Positions 17,076 through 25,952 of a stretch of 64,000 nt of DNA are shown here, piece by piece (position 1 is the first letter of the stretch; each line of letters begins with the position of its first letter). Both the position numbers and the translations under genes were made by a program. The stretch comes from Chitinophaga sp. YR627 (lineage in GTDB: Bacteria; Bacteroidota; Bacteroidia; Chitinophagales; Chitinophagaceae). The stretch covers positions 1,488,001 to 1,552,000 of the forward strand of contig NZ_FOUX01000001.1 in NCBI RefSeq assembly GCF_900114995.1. Reading direction: 5' to 3'. Under the pieces are notes generated by a model. The model did not search any database, was not told where the DNA came from, and was given only the letters and a program-made list of their open reading frames with translations.

Positions 17076-17263
17076 AACATTCGTGGTTCTGTAAGGGTTT
17101 AAAATTGATTGATCAGCTAACAGGATTGAATTTGATAGCTAAAGCGATGTATGGAGCGGGTGGGTAACACAGGTTTTCTTATAATGGGCCTGGTATTGGT
17201 ACGTGTACATCAAATGTAATGGAAAATACCCCAAATTGTGCTATGATCACCTGATTTTATTTA

Positions 17264-17294
17264 TTGATGATCCGGCCTGACTTTCATCTCTTTG
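17264..17294 (+). promoter_or_regulatory. Bacteroidota-type promoter for the amidohydrolase gene
   Basis: TTG at 17264-17266 is followed, after 20 bases, by TCTCTTTG at 17287-17294, one mismatch from the TAnnTTTG -7 consensus at the standard spacing. The start codon lies 22 bases downstream. Confidence 0.5.
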
Positions 17295-17315
17295 CATCGG
17301 TTAAATTATACTGAC

Positions 17316-18296
17316 ATGAGAATAGTAACATTAGAGGAACATGTATCATTCCCGGAAATGACGTCGCTGCTGCCGGAAGAAATATTGAAAAACAGAAAGC
17401 AGTCAGCTGCCGCATCACATATGCAGGAAAAGCTCGCGGACGTATCTGGTGAACGTTTAAATTCAATGAAGGCCACCGGTATATCCATGCAGGTGCTTTC
17501 GGTAGAGAATACAGACGTCTATCTTTTGCCCGACAGCCTTGCGCCGGCTTTTGCAGCAAAGTATAATGATTTGCTGGCTGACAAGATGAAAGGTCATTCC
17601 GATGCATTTACGGCATTCGCCATGCTGCCGATGACAATGCCGGAAGCAGCCGCCGATGAACTGGAACGTACCGTCAAAACATATGGCTTTCGGGGAGCTA
17701 TGATAAAGGGAACGATAAACGGGGAATTCCTGGATGCCCCTAAATTTGCACCTGTCTTCGAACGTGCAGAAAAACTGGGTGTTCCATTGTATCTCCATCC
17801 GGGCATACCGCCGAAAGAGGTAATTGATGCTTATTACAGTAATGTGGGAGATACAAAAGGACCTAATGAGGCCATTGCCTGTTATGGATGGGGATGGCAT
17901 TCGGAAACAGCGATACACATCCTGCGGCTATTAGCTGCCGGCATTTTTGACCAATATCCCCGGCTGAACATACTCATCGGCCATATGGGTGAAATGCTGC
18001 CTATGATGTGGGAAAGGTCAAACAGGGTATTTCAGCCAGGTAATGGGGGGAAGAATAAAAGGACATTGATCGATACATTCCGGGAGCAGCTGTATATCAC
18101 GACGAGTGGCATATTTACCCAGCCACCACTGCAAATTGCTATAGATACGATAGGCATCAGCAATATCTTATTTTCTATAGATTATCCGTTCAGCACGCAT
18201 CAGATGGGAATTGACTTTTTACATAGTATCCAGCTTCCTGCGGATCAGATAGCTAAAATTGCCCATGGAAACGCGGATCGCATACTGAAATTTTAA
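17316..18296 (+). CDS. amidohydrolase family protein (ACMSD/gamma-resorcylate decarboxylase-like)
   Basis: A 326-residue TIM-barrel metal enzyme of the amidohydrolase_2 group, starting MRIVTLEEHVSFPEM at the ATG at 17316. The N-terminal metal motif is EEH rather than the HxH of many relatives, as in resorcylate decarboxylases. Later ligands appear as PLYLHPGIPP, LIGHMGEMLPMMWER, and the final Asp in ILFSIDYPF. Such enzymes decarboxylate or hydrolyse aromatic acids. A tandem pair of AraC regulators follows directly on the same strand, suggesting an inducible aromatic acid pathway. Confidence 0.88.
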   Translation: MRIVTLEEHVSFPEMTSLLPEEILKNRKQSAAASHMQEKLADVSGERLNSMKATGISMQVLSVENTDVYLLPDSLAPAFAAKYNDLLADKMKGHSDAFTAFAMLPMTMPEAAADELERTVKTYGFRGAMIKGTINGEFLDAPKFAPVFERAEKLGVPLYLHPGIPPKEVIDAYYSNVGDTKGPNEAIACYGWGWHSETAIHILRLLAAGIFDQYPRLNILIGHMGEMLPMMWERSNRVFQPGNGGKNKRTLIDTFREQLYITTSGIFTQPPLQIAIDTIGISNILFSIDYPFSTHQMGIDFLHSIQLPADQIAKIAHGNADRILKF

Positions 18297-18328
18297 TGTG
18301 TAGAGGCGGAAAAGGCTACTTTTGATCT

Positions 18329-19207
18329 ATGAAGCAGGTGCCAGTACACAAACTACAGGACAGGAGCAGCCTTGGATTTCAGCTGAAGCCATTCTCCCCG
18401 GAAAAGGCTGATCACAGACAACCTGTAGATACAGGCGCACATCGCGACGATCATTATATATTCTTTATCGTGACGGAAGGGTCCGGGACCACTATCGTAG
18501 ATTTTACCGAAAAGACAGTTGGTCCCGGTCAGCTGTATTATATCCTACCCGAACAGATACACTACCGCATTATATCACATCAGGCAAAAGGATGGTTTAT
18601 CGCGGCAGATCCTGCCTTAGTCCCTCCGGCATGCAGAAATATTATTGAAGGCTGGCTCGGTTTCCAGGAGCCGGTTACACTAAGGGCTGATGAAATAACA
18701 GACTATGACCAGCTGCTGCACGTGCTGTATCGTCAGACGTCAGGCGACCAGTCTTCTGAGCGGATATCCCTGTTGCACGCCATATTGAGTGCTTTCTTTG
18801 AGATGGTAGCCTGTACGATTCGTATGTCTGTGAAGACGGAAATAGCCAACTCAAGGCCTGCCATACTGTCGATGGAGTTCAGGCAATTGCTGAAGGAAAA
18901 CATAAAAGCATATAAAAGCCCGGCAGACTATGCAGAGATGCTGCATATCTCGGAGCCCTATCTGAATGAAGCCGTGAAGAAAATAACGGGTGCCACCGTT
19001 TCCTTTTGGATCAGATTTGCTATCGTCACAGAAGCTAAACGACAATTATATTTTACCAGTCTGAGTGTAAAACAGATCGCCGCCGATCTTGGCTTTGAAA
19101 ACCATTCTTACTTTTCCCGCCTTTTTTACAAGGAAACCGGTATGACCGCACTAACTTTCCGTAAAACATTTAAGGGAGACAATAAGCCGGGAACGGATAT
19201 CCGATAG
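18329..19207 (+). CDS. AraC family transcriptional regulator with cupin-like sensor
   Basis: A 292-residue regulator. The N-terminal half looks like an AraC-type cupin (HRDDHYIFFIVTEGSG, then GPGQLYYILPEQIHY); the C-terminal 100 residues are the double helix-turn-helix with AADLGFENHSYFSRLFYKE. A perfect TAnnTTTG box (TACTTTTG, 18317-18324) ends 4 bases before the start codon, implying an almost leaderless transcript. It lies 32 bases after the amidohydrolase gene and is followed by a second AraC gene. Confidence 0.9.
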   Translation: MKQVPVHKLQDRSSLGFQLKPFSPEKADHRQPVDTGAHRDDHYIFFIVTEGSGTTIVDFTEKTVGPGQLYYILPEQIHYRIISHQAKGWFIAADPALVPPACRNIIEGWLGFQEPVTLRADEITDYDQLLHVLYRQTSGDQSSERISLLHAILSAFFEMVACTIRMSVKTEIANSRPAILSMEFRQLLKENIKAYKSPADYAEMLHISEPYLNEAVKKITGATVSFWIRFAIVTEAKRQLYFTSLSVKQIAADLGFENHSYFSRLFYKETGMTALTFRKTFKGDNKPGTDIR

Positions 19208-19253
19208 GCAAAACGCTACATTGGCAGAGATGACGTAACTTTGATTTTTACAA

Positions 19254-20213
19254 ATGAAGGTTATGAATAAAGTTTCACTCAATGAATTGGATAGTCGTTT
19301 TGCCAGTGGCTCTTCTCTGGCGTTAAATGCCCTGCTGCCTGAAGGGATTCAGGATGAGATCGGTCATTTCAACGTCTTTGATATGCAGCAGATCAGGCAG
19401 ACCGCGCAGGACAGACCCAGTGAACCTTACCAATGCCGTACTTTCTATAAAATCAGTCTTTTACAGGGTTATTCTCAGATCGGATACCCGGATGGTATCA
19501 TACAGCTTTCACAGCCTACATTGGTTTTTACCACACCCAAAATGCCTGTTACCTGGTTTCCGGAGGAACGTCAGTCAGGTATGTTTTGCGTATTTACACC
19601 ACAATTCCTGCATCCTGCGAGGAGTGGGGTGGTCGTAGACGAACTGCCTATTTATAAGTCACCGGAACACCCTGTATTTCAGTTGCAAAAGAAGGATATA
19701 AAAGATGTAAAGGCCATTTTTGAGAAGATGCAGGGCATGATCGCGTCTACCTATGCATATAAATATGATCTGCTGCGCGTGTACGCCCTGGAGCTCATCC
19801 ATCTGGGGCAACAGCTGCAGTCAGCCGTAATGCTCCATCCGAATCACAGCCAGTTTGCACGTACCACCTCCCTGTTTGTAGAATTGCTGGAGCGGCAGTT
19901 TCCGCTGGAAAATCCCCATCAGCAGATCAAACTACGAACGGCCAAGGACTATGCAGACATACTATCCATACATGTCAATCATTTAAACAAGATCCTGAAG
20001 GAAACGACAGGCCTGACAACATCTGCGCTGATAGCGGGAAGAATCCTGAAAGAAGCACAGATCCTGTTGCGGCAAACGAACTGGACGATCGCCGAAATCG
20101 CGGATAGTCTGGGCTTTTCCGACTTTGCGCATTTTGCGAAGTTCTTTAAGAATGAGACCTCTATACCACCCGGGGCATATCGCTCACAAGCCAAAAGTTT
20201 GAATTATACATAA
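19254..20213 (+). CDS. AraC family transcriptional regulator
   Basis: A 319-residue regulator with a cupin-like N-terminal half (FYKISLLQGYSQIGYPDG) and a C-terminal helix-turn-helix pair that includes IAEIADSLGFSDFAHFAKFF. TAACTTTG at 19236-19243 is a matching -7 box 10 bases before the start. It is only distantly similar to the preceding AraC gene, so the pair is not a recent duplication. The next gene on the same strand, an SDR reductase with its own promoter and palindrome, is the likely target. Confidence 0.9.
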   Translation: MKVMNKVSLNELDSRFASGSSLALNALLPEGIQDEIGHFNVFDMQQIRQTAQDRPSEPYQCRTFYKISLLQGYSQIGYPDGIIQLSQPTLVFTTPKMPVTWFPEERQSGMFCVFTPQFLHPARSGVVVDELPIYKSPEHPVFQLQKKDIKDVKAIFEKMQGMIASTYAYKYDLLRVYALELIHLGQQLQSAVMLHPNHSQFARTTSLFVELLERQFPLENPHQQIKLRTAKDYADILSIHVNHLNKILKETTGLTTSALIAGRILKEAQILLRQTNWTIAEIADSLGFSDFAHFAKFFKNETSIPPGAYRSQAKSLNYT

Positions 20214-20231
20214 AATGGATTGCGCCTGCCA

Positions 20232-20262
20232 TTGTGTAGAATTAGCATTTCCTGGAATTTTG
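20232..20262 (+). promoter_or_regulatory. probable promoter of the SDR gene at 20292
   Basis: TTG at 20232-20234 and GAATTTTG at 20255-20262 are separated by 20 bases, the usual Bacteroidota -33/-7 spacing. The -7 box has one mismatch from TAnnTTTG. Confidence 0.4.
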
Positions 20263-20288
20263 TACTGTTTTTAAATCAAAATAGTACA
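20261..20288. promoter_or_regulatory. inverted repeat between promoter and SDR start, possible operator
   Basis: TGTACT (20261-20266) and AGTACA (20283-20288) form an inverted pair with a 16-base AT-rich spacer, right after the -7 box and 3 bases before the ATG. This placement suits a repressor site. Confidence 0.3.
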
Positions 20289-20291
20289 ACA

Positions 20292-21044
20292 ATGAGCGAT
20301 TCAAAAATTGCATTGATAACAGGCGGTAGCCGTGGCATTGGTCAGAATATTGCATTGAGTCTGGCGCAAAAAGGCAACGATATTATCATTACATACCTCA
20401 GTAACAAGGCGAGTGCGGATGAAACTGTAGCCGCTATCCAGGCACTTGGCCGTAAAGCGGTTGCCCTGCCGCTTAACACTTCAGACATAAAGGGTTTTGA
20501 TGCTTTTGCAGATCAGTTAAGTAAGGTACTGAAAACCGCATTTGGAAAGACCCGGTTCGACTTTCTGATCAATAACGCAGGTACGAGTCTGCAGTCATCA
20601 GTTACTGCTACGACAGAAAGCCAGTTTGACGAGATGATGAATATTCATCTGAAAGGCGTGTATTTCCTGACACAAAAGATGTTACCCTTATTACAGGATG
20701 GCGGAAGGATCGTTAATATCTCTTCTGCCGTATCCAGGATCTCATATCCAGGTGTTTCCGTTTATGGTATCATGAAGGGGGGAATGGACGTCTATACCCG
20801 TTATCTGGCGGCTGAACTGGGTGCAAGAGGTATCTCCGCTAATGTGGTAGCACCGGGCGCCATCTTTGGCGGTGGTGCCATGGAAGATAACCCTGGTATG
20901 CGCAGCTTTGTAGAGGGCATAACAGCATTGGGCCGCGTAGGATTACCGGATGATGTTGGCGGTGTAGTCGCTTTCCTGTGCAGCGATGATGCTAAATGGG
21001 TGAATGGTCAGCGTATTGAAGTGACTGGCGGCGTCTCTTTATAA
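20292..21044 (+). CDS. SDR family NAD(P)-dependent oxidoreductase (3-ketoacyl-reductase-like)
   Basis: A 250-residue classical short-chain dehydrogenase. The cofactor motif is TGGSRGIGQ, followed by NNAG; the catalytic set is Ser in NISSAVS and Tyr/Lys in YGIMK; a C-terminal CSDDAKWVNGQRIEVTGG completes the fold. The start at 20292 (MSDSKIALITGG) is chosen over an upstream ATG because it matches family N-termini and lies just after the promoter and palindrome. It is probably controlled by one of the two upstream AraC regulators. Confidence 0.92.
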   Translation: MSDSKIALITGGSRGIGQNIALSLAQKGNDIIITYLSNKASADETVAAIQALGRKAVALPLNTSDIKGFDAFADQLSKVLKTAFGKTRFDFLINNAGTSLQSSVTATTESQFDEMMNIHLKGVYFLTQKMLPLLQDGGRIVNISSAVSRISYPGVSVYGIMKGGMDVYTRYLAAELGARGISANVVAPGAIFGGGAMEDNPGMRSFVEGITALGRVGLPDDVGGVVAFLCSDDAKWVNGQRIEVTGGVSL

Positions 21045-21063
21045 TAGTTATGTTTGCTTGTTG

Positions 21064-21097
21064 AAAGAAGGCCTTTGTACATGCAAAGGCTTTCTTT
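21064..21097. terminator. bidirectional terminator between SDR and TlpA-like genes
   Basis: Fourteen-base arms (21064-21077, 21084-21097) with one G-U type mismatch and a 6-base loop, flanked by AAAG and CTTT. It overlaps the stop codon region of the minus-strand gene by two bases and ends both convergent genes. Confidence 0.75.
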
Positions 21098-22226
21098 ATT
21101 GTTTGCCCGCCATACCTGCTAACATTTTCCTTAAACCTGCCAGATGAAGGTCCGGATAATCAGAATATTTGTAGATAATGTTTCCTTTTGTATCAATAAG
21201 AAAAACCTCCGGATAGCCATGTATCTGATAAAGCAGGGGTATTTTTTCATCATTAACAACATGTTTCCAGTCCATCTGCTTGTCTTTGATAAATTCCCTC
21301 ACTTTCTCCACCGGTGACCGGGAGGCAATTGATATCATCTCCAGTTGCTCCCGGGGGCATTGTTGTCTTATTTCTCTCAATGTGGGGATCTCTTCTATAC
21401 ATCCTCCGCACCAGGTACCCCAGAAGACAAGCAATACATTCTTCTTATTGTAAACCTCTTTCAGTGCGAGCTGGTTGTTGTCGATATCTTTTGTGATGAA
21501 AGATATTGCCTTTTTCTTCTCTTCTAAAGCAACCCTGTCCTGCAGGTATTTTTTAACACTGGCACCTTCATCACTGTTTCTGAAGCTTGCCGGGAATATA
21601 GCGTTAAACCGCTCTGAAAGCAGCTCAGGAGGCAACAGGGTGCTGTTATACTTTTCAAACAGTACAAATGAACTATAGGCATTGGCGTGGCTGGAAATGT
21701 ATTCCAGCCGCTTATAGTCAACAGCTAATTTTGCTGTTGTAAGTCTTTTGTAATCAAGGCTATCTGCCGGCTTCCAATTGGGTGCCAATGAGTCATAGAG
21801 TTGCAGATAAAGATCTTTGACTTCTTTTACATATTCGTCTGCTGCCTGAAATTCCTGTCTGGGGTTTTCTGCGTTCGTTAACGTATAAGTACCAAAAGGA
21901 TCTGCTTTATCGATATGTTCCGGGAATGTCACGGTTGCCGGCTTTTCTGTGGCGAATATTGTCGTAGCGGGCCAGGAGTCTCCAGAAACCAGTTCTACCC
22001 GGATATGGGCATATACGGTGTTGTAACTATGGGTAATAGTGGCTTTGTTCTTCTCGTAAACAGGAGTGAGGCTTACGTTTTCTCTTGTTTTATGGTCATA
22101 GTAAGAGAAAGATAGATTTTTCAGTATAGTGCTGTCCGGGACGACGAAAGATACCTTGAAATTTTTCTGGGCAAATAACAATCCAGGACAAATAAGGATC
22201 ATGAGAAAACAAACGATAGGCTTCAT
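21096..22226 (-). CDS. TlpA-like thioredoxin-domain protein, exported
   Basis: A 376-residue protein with an N-terminal signal peptide (MKPIVCFLMILICPGLLFAQ) and a DUF4369-like beta-rich N-terminal region. A helical middle follows, and the C-terminal thioredoxin fold has active-site C273 and C276 in FWGTWCGGCIEE and the cis-proline as GYPEVFLID. The layout matches the many Bacteroidota periplasmic or membrane-attached TlpA/ResA proteins that reduce disulfides. No cytochrome c maturation genes are near. Confidence 0.88.
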   Translation of the reverse strand: MKPIVCFLMILICPGLLFAQKNFKVSFVVPDSTILKNLSFSYYDHKTRENVSLTPVYEKNKATITHSYNTVYAHIRVELVSGDSWPATTIFATEKPATVTFPEHIDKADPFGTYTLTNAENPRQEFQAADEYVKEVKDLYLQLYDSLAPNWKPADSLDYKRLTTAKLAVDYKRLEYISSHANAYSSFVLFEKYNSTLLPPELLSERFNAIFPASFRNSDEGASVKKYLQDRVALEEKKKAISFITKDIDNNQLALKEVYNKKNVLLVFWGTWCGGCIEEIPTLREIRQQCPREQLEMISIASRSPVEKVREFIKDKQMDWKHVVNDEKIPLLYQIHGYPEVFLIDTKGNIIYKYSDYPDLHLAGLRKMLAGMAGKQ

Positions 22227-22279
22227 GGTATTTATATATTAGCCCAAGATAGAATGATTGCATTAAACTGTCAACGGAT

Positions 22280-22316
22280 CAGCTGTTAAAAGTTTTATAA
22301 AGACTTCTAACAGCTG
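22280..22316 (-). terminator. hairpin after the AraC gene at 22350
   Basis: Arms CAGCTGTTAAAAG/CTTCTAACAGCTG (22280-22292, 22304-22316) pair except for one position that becomes G-U on the minus strand. The hairpin lies 33 bases past the AraC stop and upstream of the TlpA-like gene. No strong T run follows. Confidence 0.4.
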
Positions 22317-22349
22317 AACGGCCATATACCAGATGACTCATGGGATAGG

Positions 22350-23258
22350 CTAGTTAAAAGACTGTCTGAAATCCAGCGGACTTTGACTGGTTTTGCTTTT
22401 AAATAGTTTGTTAAATGATTGTGGATGTTCAAAGCCTAACTGATAAGCGATTTCGCTAACAGAAAGCTCCGTGGTAGAGAGCTTTTCCTTTGCCTTCTCG
22501 ATCAGTTTTTCATGAATTAACTGCTGCGTCGTTTGTCCGGTGAGCTGTTTGAGTAAACTGCTCAGATATTTAGACGAGATGTTCAACTTGCTGGCCATGT
22601 ATTGCACACTGGGCAGCCCTTTGGATAGAAGTTCTTCGTCGTTGAAATAGTCCGTCAGTACGTCTTCCAGTTGTGCTAAGACTTTATGATTGGTGATTTT
22701 CCGGGTGATGAACTGTCGCTGATAAAAGCGCTCGGCATAGTTCAGCAGTGTTTCCAGATTAGAGATAATGATATCCTGGCTGAACTTATCGATATTGGAG
22801 TGATACTCGTTCCTGATATTTCTTACGATATCATTGATGACGGTTTCTTCTTTGTCAGAAAGAAACAGCGCCTCGTTTGTCGAATACCCAAAATATTCGT
22901 ATTGCTTTATTTTCTTCGCCAACGATGTATTCCAGAGGAAATCCGGATGTATAAACAGCATCCAGCCTTCAAGATTGACGGGGACTCCGTTTTCTTCACC
23001 ACGTAAGATCTGTCCCGGTGACATAAACGCCATCAGGCCTTCGTCAAAATCATATTTCTGCTGACCGTAAAAGAGGTTATCACAACCTCTTTTCATGGAT
23101 ATCACATACAGGTCGAAAATAACTGCGTCAATATCCGGGTCGTTTTTCAGCCCTTTGAGATCAACAATGGTTATCAACGGATGATGTGGCTTCGGAAGCT
23201 GCATCAAACGGTGTATTTCCGTTACAGATTGGATCCTGTATGGTTTTGCATGTGCCAT
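22350..23258 (-). CDS. AraC family transcriptional regulator
   Basis: A 302-residue regulator with C-terminal helix-turn-helix pair (SKYLSSLLKQLTGQ, then IAYQLGFEHPQSFNKLFKS). It is a close paralogue of the gene at 25953: both share SVTEIHR/SITEIQR, PKP.PLI, YDFDEG, the RRQFITRK/RRQFTTRK-like middle and the same GFEHPQSF ending. Each paralogue sits beside SDR genes. Downstream of the small membrane protein gene by 13 bases, it may end a minus-strand operon starting with the SDR at 24915. Confidence 0.9.
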   Translation of the reverse strand: MAHAKPYRIQSVTEIHRLMQLPKPHHPLITIVDLKGLKNDPDIDAVIFDLYVISMKRGCDNLFYGQQKYDFDEGLMAFMSPGQILRGEENGVPVNLEGWMLFIHPDFLWNTSLAKKIKQYEYFGYSTNEALFLSDKEETVINDIVRNIRNEYHSNIDKFSQDIIISNLETLLNYAERFYQRQFITRKITNHKVLAQLEDVLTDYFNDEELLSKGLPSVQYMASKLNISSKYLSSLLKQLTGQTTQQLIHEKLIEKAKEKLSTTELSVSEIAYQLGFEHPQSFNKLFKSKTSQSPLDFRQSFN

Positions 23259-23271
23259 ACTGCAAGTTAGT

Positions 23272-23625
23272 TTAATTTTTAAACGGATATTTCAGAGCAA
23301 TCATAATTAGCGGCATGGCTAAAAACGGGATCTCTATCAATACCATTTTGAAGTTCCCTGCCCGTGAAGCCATTGCCATAATGAGAACGATGCTGATGGC
23401 GTTCAGCAGATTGCCCAGGAAGAATGTTTTGGGAATGAGCACCAGTATGCCAATCGCTATACTCAATAAGCTGAGATAGGGGACGGCTGGTTCACTGATA
23501 CCCAGACTGGTCATCATTTTAAGTGTTTCAGGATTATTGCTGTAGTTGAATGAATCCCAGGCATGTTTGAAACTGAGTGATGCGGAGATAATCATTAGTA
23601 ATAGAGAAATGATACTTCTTGTCAT
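23272..23625 (-). CDS. small membrane protein (DoxX-like, four predicted helices)
   Basis: A 117-residue hydrophobic protein with four likely membrane segments, at about 5-21, 50-67, 70-88 and 95-112. The pattern and the ISASLSFKHAWDSF opening resemble DoxX-like proteins that accompany redox regulators, but no definitive motif is visible. It lies between the AraC gene and the DUF2147 gene on the same strand with short gaps, so an operon is likely. Confidence 0.7.
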   Translation of the reverse strand: MTRSIISLLLMIISASLSFKHAWDSFNYSNNPETLKMMTSLGISEPAVPYLSLLSIAIGILVLIPKTFFLGNLLNAISIVLIMAMASRAGNFKMVLIEIPFLAMPLIMIALKYPFKN

Positions 23626-23687
23626 AGCTGTTGTTAGTTGAAGAGAACGTTATATATGATGTAACTACAGATGCACTAATTATAGCG

Positions 23688-24122
23688 TTATTGCATACGT
23701 TTCCATCTGAAGGTCTTACCCATCATCGGAATGCCTTTATATCCGCGTGTTTCGAGGTCGTTGATACCTTTAAGTTCGCCTTTCAGACTATATGTATTTC
23801 CATCCTGCACACTGTATAGCTTACCGTCTGCATACGCGCCGTCTTTATAAACCAACTCCGTGATATGAGTGAGGCCCTGTCTGGACCTGTTTCTTAGTTG
23901 TTCATTGGGGTTTTTGTTGTCCTTTTTAGGTGTTTTCCCATCCACTTCAAACAGGTCCTTCGCCCATAACAATTTGCCGGAATAGCTGTTCCCCGATTTG
24001 AAGATCTCTATTTTATAATCCTCACATTGCCACACACCAATGATCTGGTCAGGTGATAGTTTCTGGGCAAAAGAGGCCACTGATAAGAGGAGCATGACAA
24101 CTGCAAAGTATGTTCTTTTCAT
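23688..24122 (-). CDS. DUF2147 domain exported protein
   Basis: A 144-residue protein. The start at 24122 gives a clean signal peptide (MKRTYFAVVMLLLSVASFAQ); an upstream ATG at 24167 would bury it and overlap the SDR gene. The mature part has IIGVWQCEDYKIEIFKSG, GKLLWAKDLFEVDGK and the final GKTFRWKRMQ, typical of DUF2147 lipocalin-like proteins. The function of the family is not established. It begins 10 bases after the SDR stop codon. Confidence 0.85.
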   Translation of the reverse strand: MKRTYFAVVMLLLSVASFAQKLSPDQIIGVWQCEDYKIEIFKSGNSYSGKLLWAKDLFEVDGKTPKKDNKNPNEQLRNRSRQGLTHITELVYKDGAYADGKLYSVQDGNTYSLKGELKGINDLETRGYKGIPMMGKTFRWKRMQ

Positions 24123-24132
24123 ATCTGATGAT

Positions 24133-24915
24133 TTATTGTTGCTGATTAAGCTGTCTGAATTTTTCAAATTCCCTGTGTCCGAATTTCATGAGCTGACCGG
24201 GGATCACCTTTGTCAGTGTTTTTATCACTTTTACCAGGAATGGCTTGATTTCCAGTGTGTCTTTCTGCAACCCCTGAATGGCGACATTTACCATTTTGTC
24301 TACTGCCATCATCTGCCGGGGATTGGGCTGTAGTACCCAGTCGTTTTGCAGATTGGTCGTTACACCAGGAGGTATCAGTTCGATGACCTGTACGTTTGTT
24401 TTACCAAGCTGAAGCCGTAAAGCCATGGTATAAGCATGGACCGCTGCTTTAGAAGCGCTATAAACAGGGGCTACGGAATATGGCATAAAAGCGATGGCAG
24501 AAGACACATTGACGATCGCTGCGGACTGCTTTCTGATCAGATGTGGAAGGAACTGGTGTACCATGTGGATCGTTCCTGAAAGATTGATATCAATTTCACG
24601 GGTAATGTCTGCCAGGTCTTTACTGGTATCCTGCAGATCGATCAACCGCATTTCCCCGGCGTTATTGATGATCATGTTCAGTGCCGGAAACTCGCGGGTA
24701 ACGTCCTTATATAGCTGCTCAATGTCTTTTACCTTACTTACATCGCTTTGAAAGGTGTGAATGGCAGGAAAGCGCTTTTTTGTTTCATGCAGGGTATCCG
24801 GATTCCGTCCCGTGACAATGATCGTTGTTCCTATTGCGCTCAGCTGTTTTACCAGTTCCAGTCCGATCCCGCTCGTCCCACCTGTAATAAGAACAGTGCT
24901 GTTTTTTAAATCCAT
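24133..24915 (-). CDS. SDR family oxidoreductase (DltE-like)
   Basis: A 260-residue short-chain dehydrogenase beginning MDLKNSTVLITGGTSGIGLE at the ATG at 24915. It has NNAG (NMIINNAGEMRLI), Ser in NVSSAIAFMP and Tyr/Lys in YSASKAA. The C-terminus has a basic patch (KVIKTLTKVIPGQLMKFG). The reading frame can be extended 19 codons upstream, but the added residues do not fit. Divergent from the SDR at 25088, it probably heads the minus-strand unit SDR, DUF2147, membrane protein, AraC. Confidence 0.9.
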   Translation of the reverse strand: MDLKNSTVLITGGTSGIGLELVKQLSAIGTTIIVTGRNPDTLHETKKRFPAIHTFQSDVSKVKDIEQLYKDVTREFPALNMIINNAGEMRLIDLQDTSKDLADITREIDINLSGTIHMVHQFLPHLIRKQSAAIVNVSSAIAFMPYSVAPVYSASKAAVHAYTMALRLQLGKTNVQVIELIPPGVTTNLQNDWVLQPNPRQMMAVDKMVNVAIQGLQKDTLEIKPFLVKVIKTLTKVIPGQLMKFGHREFEKFRQLNQQQ

Positions 24916-25087
24916 GAGTTGATATTTTGTTATTGCAAAGGTCTGCCGTAACAGGCAGGAGGATGTAGCCAAAAGTCACGGAGTTGTAGTGGAAAGGACT
25001 ATGTTTACCGGTTCGACTACAAGATTTACCATTTTCACTACGTGGCTTCCTTCGGCGTAATGGAATTTTGCCATAAAATAATAACGA

Positions 25088-25888
25088 ATGCAAAAGACGA
25101 TTTTTGTTACCGGCGCTTCGACAGGAATAGGCAATGCCACTGTTAAATACTTCGCAGAAAAGGGCTGGCGTGTAATAGCGACCATGCGTAAACCGGAAAA
25201 TGACACAGCACTACATTTACTGGAGAACGTAACTGTTCTACCATTAGATGTTACTGACATCCACCAGATAAAGGAGACTGTGGAAAAAACACTCGCACTC
25301 GGACCGGTAGACGTGGTGTTTAATAATGCAGGTTATACGCTGTTAGGTGCATTGGAAGCGATCACTGACGAGCAGCTGGTACAGCAGATGGAGACCAACT
25401 TCTTTGGTGTAGTACGGGTTACCCAGGCTTTTATTCCATATTTCAGAGAGCGGAAAGCAGGTCTTTTTATCACTACAACCTCCAGTGCCGGACTTGCAGG
25501 TTTCCCGGTGAGTTCTATGTACGATGCCAGTAAATGGGCTTTAGAGGGCTGGAGTGAGAGTCTCTCGTATGAGTTAAATGAATTCGGAATAGGTATTAAA
25601 AATATAGAACCAGGCCTTGTGGCTACAGAAAATGGTAAAAGTGCTGTGATCGCTGCTCATCCGGCTTATGAAAGCCTGTTAAATAAGTTCCTGGCAGCTA
25701 TTAGTTCAGGAGAAGGCGTCTCAACAGCGGAGGATATCGCCGCAGTTGTGTATGAGGCTGCTACGGACGGTAAGAATAATCTTCGCTATGTATGCGGTGA
25801 CGACGCAAAAAATCTGTATGCACACAGGCTGGCTGTAGGGGACGAAGGTTTCAGGGATTACGTGCGCCAGTTAATGGTACAGGGATAA
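25088..25888 (+). CDS. SDR family oxidoreductase
   Basis: A 266-residue classical SDR with cofactor motif TGASTGIGN at residues 8-16, NNAGYTLLG, Ser in TTTSSAG and Tyr/Lys in YDASKWA. The long C-terminal region with VVYEAATDGKNNLRYVCG is typical of the oxidoreductase subgroup of uncertain substrate. It is followed, across a hairpin, by a co-oriented AraC gene that is a paralogue of the one at 22350. Confidence 0.9.
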   Translation: MQKTIFVTGASTGIGNATVKYFAEKGWRVIATMRKPENDTALHLLENVTVLPLDVTDIHQIKETVEKTLALGPVDVVFNNAGYTLLGALEAITDEQLVQQMETNFFGVVRVTQAFIPYFRERKAGLFITTTSSAGLAGFPVSSMYDASKWALEGWSESLSYELNEFGIGIKNIEPGLVATENGKSAVIAAHPAYESLLNKFLAAISSGEGVSTAEDIAAVVYEAATDGKNNLRYVCGDDAKNLYAHRLAVGDEGFRDYVRQLMVQG

Positions 25889-25905
25889 ACCATTTTTAAC
25901 ATTAA

Positions 25906-25939
25906 ATTGCCAGTAAATATTCCCATATTTACTGGCAAT
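25906..25939. terminator. perfect 15-base hairpin between SDR and AraC genes
   Basis: Arms ATTGCCAGTAAATAT and ATATTTACTGGCAAT enclose a TCCC loop. The hairpin begins 18 bases after the SDR stop and ends 13 bases before the AraC start codon. It could terminate the SDR transcript, or, given the closeness to the AraC start, act as an operator or translational control element. Confidence 0.55.
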
Positions 25940-25952
25940 AACTTTTGAGAAA

